Assembly: GCA_964427175.1 (NCBI GenBank)
Contig: CAYRTP010000128.1
Coordinates: 1 to 7,601, forward strand
DNA: 7,601 nt
Direction of reading: 5' to 3'
From: CAMEON01 sp964427175
Lineage (GTDB): Bacteria; Bacillota; Clostridia; Oscillospirales; CAG-272
Shown here: in pieces, positions 4,478-7,601 of the stretch
Layout: each line of letters opens with the position of its first letter
Position numbering within the stretch: the stretch's first letter is position 1
The notes under the pieces: model-generated
Database searches by the model: none
Seen by the model: only the letters and a program-made list of their open reading frames with translations
Told to the model about the DNA's origin: nothing
Position numbers and translations under genes: made by a program

Positions 4478-5941
4478 TCAATTCCCCTTCAGCTCCTTAA
4501 TGGTTTCATCGATCTCGGCGCGGAAAACGGGGTTTTGGGCCATTTTCTTTTCCACGGCTTCGATGGAGGAGAGGACGGTGGAGTGGTCACGGGCGATGAT
4601 CTTGCCGATATTGGGCAGGGACATCTCGGTGACCGAACGGATGACGTAGACGGTGATGTGGCGGGCGTTGGCAATATCCTTGGTGCGCTTGGAGCTGACG
4701 ATATCCTCCCGCTTGATGTTGTACTTTTTCTGAATGGCCGCGAAGATCTTGTCTACCGTGACGGTGATGGGTTCGGCACCGCCCAAAAGCTCCGAAATGC
4801 AGCTTCTGGCCAGCTCCATGGTCACGTGGCGGCCCGTAAGGAAGCTCTTGGCTCCCAGCTTTTTGATGGCACCCTCGATCTGACGGATGTTGGAGCGGAG
4901 GTTTTCCGCCAGAAAGGCCAGTACCTCGTCGGGGATGGAGACGTTGACCTGGTCGGCCTTCTTCTTGATGATGGCGGTGCGGAGCTCCAGATCCGGAGGC
5001 TGAATGTCGGCAATCAGACCCCACTCGAAACGGGTCTTGAGTCGATCCTCCAGGGTCTTGATCTCACGGGGAGGACGGTCGGAGGTCATGATGATCTGCT
5101 TGCCTGCCTCGTGAAGAGCGTTGAAGGTGTGGAAGAACTCCTCCTGGGTGGAGGTTTTGCCCGCGATGAACTGAATATCGTCGATGAGGAGCACGTCGCA
5201 GGAACGGTACTTGTCGCGGAATTCGTTCATGGCCTGGCGAGCGAGGGAGTCGATCATCTGGTTGGTGAAATCCTCGCCCTTGATGTAGATGACACGGACG
5301 TTGTCGATCTTCTTTTTGAGCTCGTTGGTGATGGCGTAGAGCAGGTGGGTCTTACCCAGTCCGCTGGGGCCGTAGATGAACAGGGGGTTGTAGGCCTGGG
5401 CGGGACGGTCAGCCACCGCCAGACAGGCGGCGTGGGCAAACTTGTTGGAGGAGCCCACGATGAAGTTTTCAAAGGTGTATTCGAAATTGAAGGGGGGCAG
5501 GGTGGAGCCGATGCCGCCGGGACGGAAGGAGCTGTCCAGGTTGGGGGTGGGCAGGATCCCGTCAATCTCGGGCTCGGGAGCAGGAGCGGGAACCGCCGGT
5601 GCTACGGGCGCGGAAACGGGGGTGCCCCGCATAGGCTCGCTGACCTGCTGGAGAATGCTGCTGTCATCGGTGGGAATCTTGGGGGAATCGGTGCAAACCA
5701 GGCGGAGGGATACGTCGAAGCCCAGCATTTCGGAAAAGCGTTTCTCAATCTCGGTTTTATATTTGGAGGTAACGACGCGGATCTTGACCTCGGATTCGGC
5801 TTTCATGGTCACGGTCGAGCCTTGGAAATCCAGCACTTCCAGACCGCCGAGCCACAGGTCGGTGATGACGTCGCTGAGTTCGGGGCGGAAGGTTTCCCGT
5901 ACAAGATGCCAGACCTGGGAAATGTCGTCTAAGTAGGCCAT
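4478..5941 (-). CDS. dnaA: Chromosomal replication initiator DnaA
   Basis: DnaA is the AAA+ initiator that binds DnaA boxes, melts the origin and recruits the helicase. The product is 487 residues. Domain I (about 1-85) is followed by a Pro/Ala-rich domain II linker (about 100-145, e.g. APVAPAVPAPAPEPE). Domain III has Walker A GPSGLGKT (191-198), Walker B LLIDD (251-255), sensor I MTSD (285-288), the arginine-finger block RLKTRFEWGL (300-309) and sensor II NIRQIEGA (351-358). Domain IV carries the DNA-binding signature DHSTVLSS (452-459). The start is the ATG at 5939-5941 behind GAAAGGA. An upstream in-frame ATG at 5987-5989 would add 16 unlike residues. The helix-turn-helix region reads RHITVYVIR and IGKIIARDH where most homologues have RQIAMYL and FGGRDH. 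The boxes it should bind lie directly downstream in oriC. Its own promoter carries no good DnaA box. Confidence 0.98.
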   Translation of the reverse strand: MAYLDDISQVWHLVRETFRPELSDVITDLWLGGLEVLDFQGSTVTMKAESEVKIRVVTSKYKTEIEKRFSEMLGFDVSLRLVCTDSPKIPTDDSSILQQVSEPMRGTPVSAPVAPAVPAPAPEPEIDGILPTPNLDSSFRPGGIGSTLPPFNFEYTFENFIVGSSNKFAHAACLAVADRPAQAYNPLFIYGPSGLGKTHLLYAITNELKKKIDNVRVIYIKGEDFTNQMIDSLARQAMNEFRDKYRSCDVLLIDDIQFIAGKTSTQEEFFHTFNALHEAGKQIIMTSDRPPREIKTLEDRLKTRFEWGLIADIQPPDLELRTAIIKKKADQVNVSIPDEVLAFLAENLRSNIRQIEGAIKKLGAKSFLTGRHVTMELARSCISELLGGAEPITVTVDKIFAAIQKKYNIKREDIVSSKRTKDIANARHITVYVIRSVTEMSLPNIGKIIARDHSTVLSSIEAVEKKMAQNPVFRAEIDETIKELKGN

Positions 5942-5990
5942 TGATGTTTCCTTTCTTTTTTCGATCTTTGGCGCGGGCATAACGCTCAAT

Positions 5991-6060
5991 CACGCACGCG
6001 CGCGAAATATATATATTTATATTATTATAACATATATTACGAAAAAAATCAATACTTTTT
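5991..6060. other. Alternating purine-pyrimidine run next to AT-rich tract
   Basis: Positions 5991-6004 alternate pyrimidine and purine (CACGCACGCGCGCG) and could adopt Z-DNA. They abut 6005-6060, which has only 5 G or C in 56 bases, with 26 uninterrupted A/T bases at 6005-6030. The tract holds the dnaA promoter. It could also serve as an easily melted element, but the DnaA boxes lie on the other side of dnaA. Confidence 0.6.
6024..6052 (-). promoter_or_regulatory. Sigma-A promoter of dnaA
   Basis: On the minus strand, TTGATT (6052-6047) is separated by exactly 17 bases from a perfect TATAAT (6029-6024), which is preceded by the extended -10 TG. The predicted transcript starts near 6017, giving a leader of about 76 bases before the dnaA ATG. 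No exact DnaA box overlaps it; the nearest partial match, TGTGAATAC at 6151-6159, is about 100 bp upstream. Confidence 0.75.
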
Positions 6061-6210
6061 TGAAGCGGCAAGGGACTTTTCAGGCAAAATAACCATGTTT
6101 TTCGGGCGAAAAAGGATATTTGACAGGCATTTTTGTAAGTGTAAATTTTTTGTGAATACCATTTTTAAGTTCTATACGAGTCCTCTTTCAAAATATTAAA
6201 AAGGTCCGGT

Positions 6211-6363
6211 AGTACCATTTTAATTCTGAAACTTTACTTCTAACAGGCTGATCTTCATCCGCTCTCCTCATCCACCATCCTTCGGATGGTCCCCCTTCCC
6301 CGCTGGGGAAGGCAAAGATGAGAAGACGAATGAAATGTAAAACTTTAGAATTAAAAAGGTACT
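6211..6363. mobile_element. MITE-like palindromic element
   Basis: The ends 6211-6237 and 6337-6363 are 27-base imperfect inverted repeats (23 of 27 match; core TTTTAATTCT). Inside, further pairing continues (TTCATCCG near 6254 with the complement of CGAATGAA near 6328). There are also two perfect small hairpins: ACCATCC/GGATGGT (6274-6290) and CCTTCCCC/GGGGAAGG (6294-6312). No transposase is encoded. GGT occurs directly outside both ends and might be a short target duplication, but this is weak. Cassettes with the CCTTCCCC hairpin and a CTCATCCACC run recur, as far as I recall, in intergenic DNA of gut Clostridia. Confidence 0.65.
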
Positions 6364-6384
6364 GGTGCTTTCTCGCATTCCCCA

Positions 6385-6467
6385 TAATCCCTTTTTAAAA
6401 GTTTTAGGGGATTCCTAAGGACCCTTTTTAAAAAGGGGCCTTAGGCGGGTCCAGGGCGGAGCCCTGG
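6385..6467 (-). repeat. Dispersed double-hairpin repeat, copy E
   Basis: Read on the minus strand, CCAGGGC/GCCCTGG (6467-6451) is followed by the linker ACCCG. A long stem comes next (6445-6430 with 6429-6414, 16 positions with one mismatch), then the tail GGAATCCCCTAAAACTTTT. The GC hairpin and linker equal those of copies B and C, while the long stem differs in sequence. It lies 16 bases beyond the nifJ terminator and next to the MITE-like element. Confidence 0.85.
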
Positions 6468-6482
6468 TGTTCTCACGCCTAC

Positions 6483-6514
6483 AAAAAATCCCCCCCGCTT
6501 GCGCGGAGGGGATT
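6483..6514 (-). terminator. Intrinsic terminator of nifJ
   Basis: On the minus strand, AATCCCCTCCGC (6514-6503) pairs with GCGGGGGGGATT (6498-6487) around a GCAA tetraloop. This gives 12 pairs including one T-G pair, and a run of six U residues (6488-6483) overlaps the stem end. It lies about 22 bases after the nifJ stop. This is the clearest terminator in the window and should isolate dnaA from nifJ transcription. Confidence 0.92.
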
Positions 6515-6535
6515 GGTTATGCGATGGATACGATA

Positions 6536-7601
6536 TTACTCGTAGAGCTTCTTCATTCTCTCAAGTCTGTCGTACTTGGCGGCGGCAGAAGCCTCAGCCT
6601 TAGCGAACAGAGCCTCAGCACGCTCGGGGTTGGAAGCAGCCAGACGAGCGTAGCGGTTCTCGGACTTGATGAATGCGGTGTAATCACCGGTAGGAGTCTT
6701 GGAGTCAACGGTCAGCTTGTTGTTCTCCAGAGTGGGGTTGTAGCGGAACATATGCCAGTAGCCGGCCTCAACAGCCTTCTTCATCTCGAGCTGGCAGTTC
6801 TGCATACCGCCCTTAACACCGTGCATCTCGCAAGGAGCGTAACCGATGATCAGGGAAGGACCGTTGTAAGCCTCAGCCTCGGTCAGAGCCTTGAGCAGCT
6901 GGTTCATGTCAGCACCCATAGCAACCTGAGCGACGTAAACGTAACCGTAGGACATAGCGATCTCGGCCAGATTCTTCTTGCCGATTGCCTTACCTGCAGC
7001 TGCGAACTGAGCTACCTGACCGATGTTGGAGGACTTGGAAGCCTGTCCACCGGTGTTGGAGTAAACCTCGGTATCGAATACGAAGACGTTGACGTTCTCG
7101 CCGGTAGCCAGGACGTGGTCCAGACCGCCGAAGCCGATATCGTAAGCCCAACCGTCACCACCGAAGATCCATACGGACTTCTTGTTCAGGAAGTCCTTCT
7201 CAGCCAGGATGGCGGGAGCTGCAGGACAACCCTCAGCGGCTGCCTTCTCCAGCTCGGCAACCAGAGCCTTGGTAGCGGCCTCGTTTGCCTTACCGTCGTC
7301 CTTGGTGTCCAGGTAAGCCTTGGCGGCGGCCTTGAAGTCGTCGGAAGCCTTATCGGAGTTCATCATCTCCTCGACCTTGGCGATCAGCTTCTCGCGGACT
7401 GCCTTCTGACCGAGAGCGATACCCAGACCGTGCTCTGCGTTATCCTCGAACAGGGAGTTTGCCCAAGCGGGACCCTTGCCGGACTCGCGGTTGACGGTGT
7501 AGGGAGTTGCGGGAGCGGAGCCACCCCAGATGGAGGAGCAACCGGTGGCGTTGGAGATATACATTCTCTCACCGAAGAGCTGGGTGATGAGACGAGCGTA
7601 A
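6536..7601 (-). CDS. nifJ: Pyruvate:ferredoxin oxidoreductase, C-terminal part
   Basis: PFOR oxidises pyruvate with CoA to acetyl-CoA, CO2 and reduced ferredoxin, the central pyruvate step of strict anaerobes. It is a cytoplasmic homodimer with thiamine diphosphate (TPP) and three 4Fe-4S clusters. The window holds the last 354 residues of a protein usually about 1170-1180 long; the 5' part lies beyond 7601. The frame is open to the edge, so the ATG at 7562-7564 is an internal Met, not the start. The fragment begins YARLITQLFGER, then NATGCSSIWGG with a conserved cluster-ligand Cys (fragment residue 21). The TPP motif GDGWAYDIGFGGLDH begins near residue 148 and NTGGQ follows near 182. YAPCEMHG with the second cluster Cys is near residue 257. 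A Lys/Glu/Ala-rich helical stretch lies between. The gene ends at a strong terminator, and its location directly upstream of dnaA is unusual. Confidence 0.97.
   Translation of the reverse strand, partial: YARLITQLFGERMYISNATGCSSIWGGSAPATPYTVNRESGKGPAWANSLFEDNAEHGLGIALGQKAVREKLIAKVEEMMNSDKASDDFKAAAKAYLDTKDDGKANEAATKALVAELEKAAAEGCPAAPAILAEKDFLNKKSVWIFGGDGWAYDIGFGGLDHVLATGENVNVFVFDTEVYSNTGGQASKSSNIGQVAQFAAAGKAIGKKNLAEIAMSYGYVYVAQVAMGADMNQLLKALTEAEAYNGPSLIIGYAPCEMHGVKGGMQNCQLEMKKAVEAGYWHMFRYNPTLENNKLTVDSKTPTGDYTAFIKSENRYARLAASNPERAEALFAKAEASAAAKYDRLERMKKLYE

Noticed and set aside
4439..5932. Long plus-strand reading frame opposite dnaA
   Set aside because: Mirrors dnaA codon structure. DnaA motifs on the minus strand are unambiguous.
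6120..6147. Plus-strand promoter-like TTGACA, 16 bases, TAAATT
   Set aside because: The -10 is poor and there is no plus-strand gene or clear RNA downstream, only repeats; such matches arise by chance in AT-rich DNA.
6188..6385. 65-codon minus-strand frame in the MITE-like element
   Set aside because: Created by the palindromic element; no ribosome binding site and no protein-like pattern.

Overview
This is the dnaA-dnaN-recF-remB-gyrB replication locus of a low-GC-type Firmicute (class Clostridia) with a moderately GC-rich genome. The gene order is the classical Firmicutes order, and the protein details (RemB/DUF370 before gyrB, the NifJ-type pyruvate:ferredoxin oxidoreductase of a strict anaerobe) fit a gut anaerobe, perhaps Oscillospiraceae/Ruminococcaceae. 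That family assignment is inference. Every recognised gene lies on the minus strand, so transcription runs from high to low coordinates.

Layout from high to low coordinates: the 3' third of nifJ (6536-7601, cut by the window edge) ends at a strong GNRA-loop intrinsic terminator (6483-6514). A 541-bp gap follows, with a dispersed repeat (6385-6467), a MITE-like palindromic element (6211-6363), and a dnaA promoter in an extremely AT-rich tract (6005-6060). dnaA (4478-5941) is followed by a 1046-bp non-coding region holding oriC: six exact DnaA boxes plus degenerate ones between 3724 and 4238, and a Bacillus-like candidate unwinding site (3672-3732). Then come dnaN (2277-3431), a repeat-filled gap (1910-2276), recF (746-1909), a three-hairpin spacer (666-737), remB (364-630), a gap with a repeat and 10-bp iteron-like units, and the first 54 codons of gyrB (1-163). 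No yaaA (S4-domain) gene lies between dnaN and recF, and no rpmH/rnpA is seen next to dnaA.

The genes form a replication-start module: DnaA opens oriC, DnaN is the sliding clamp, RecF acts at gaps and stalled forks, and gyrase relieves supercoiling. RemB is a small DNA-binding regulator. NifJ is metabolically unrelated and is an unusual neighbour for dnaA.

The most notable non-gene content is a family of double-hairpin intergenic repeats. Five copies occur in this window, always with the GC-rich hairpin facing the nearer recognised gene, and the stem sequences differ while the fold is kept. Other points are the box spacing and unwinding site in oriC, the iteron-like repeats before gyrB, and a recF start that looks mis-assignable. 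No wholly new protein system was found; the interest lies in the DNA and RNA architecture.
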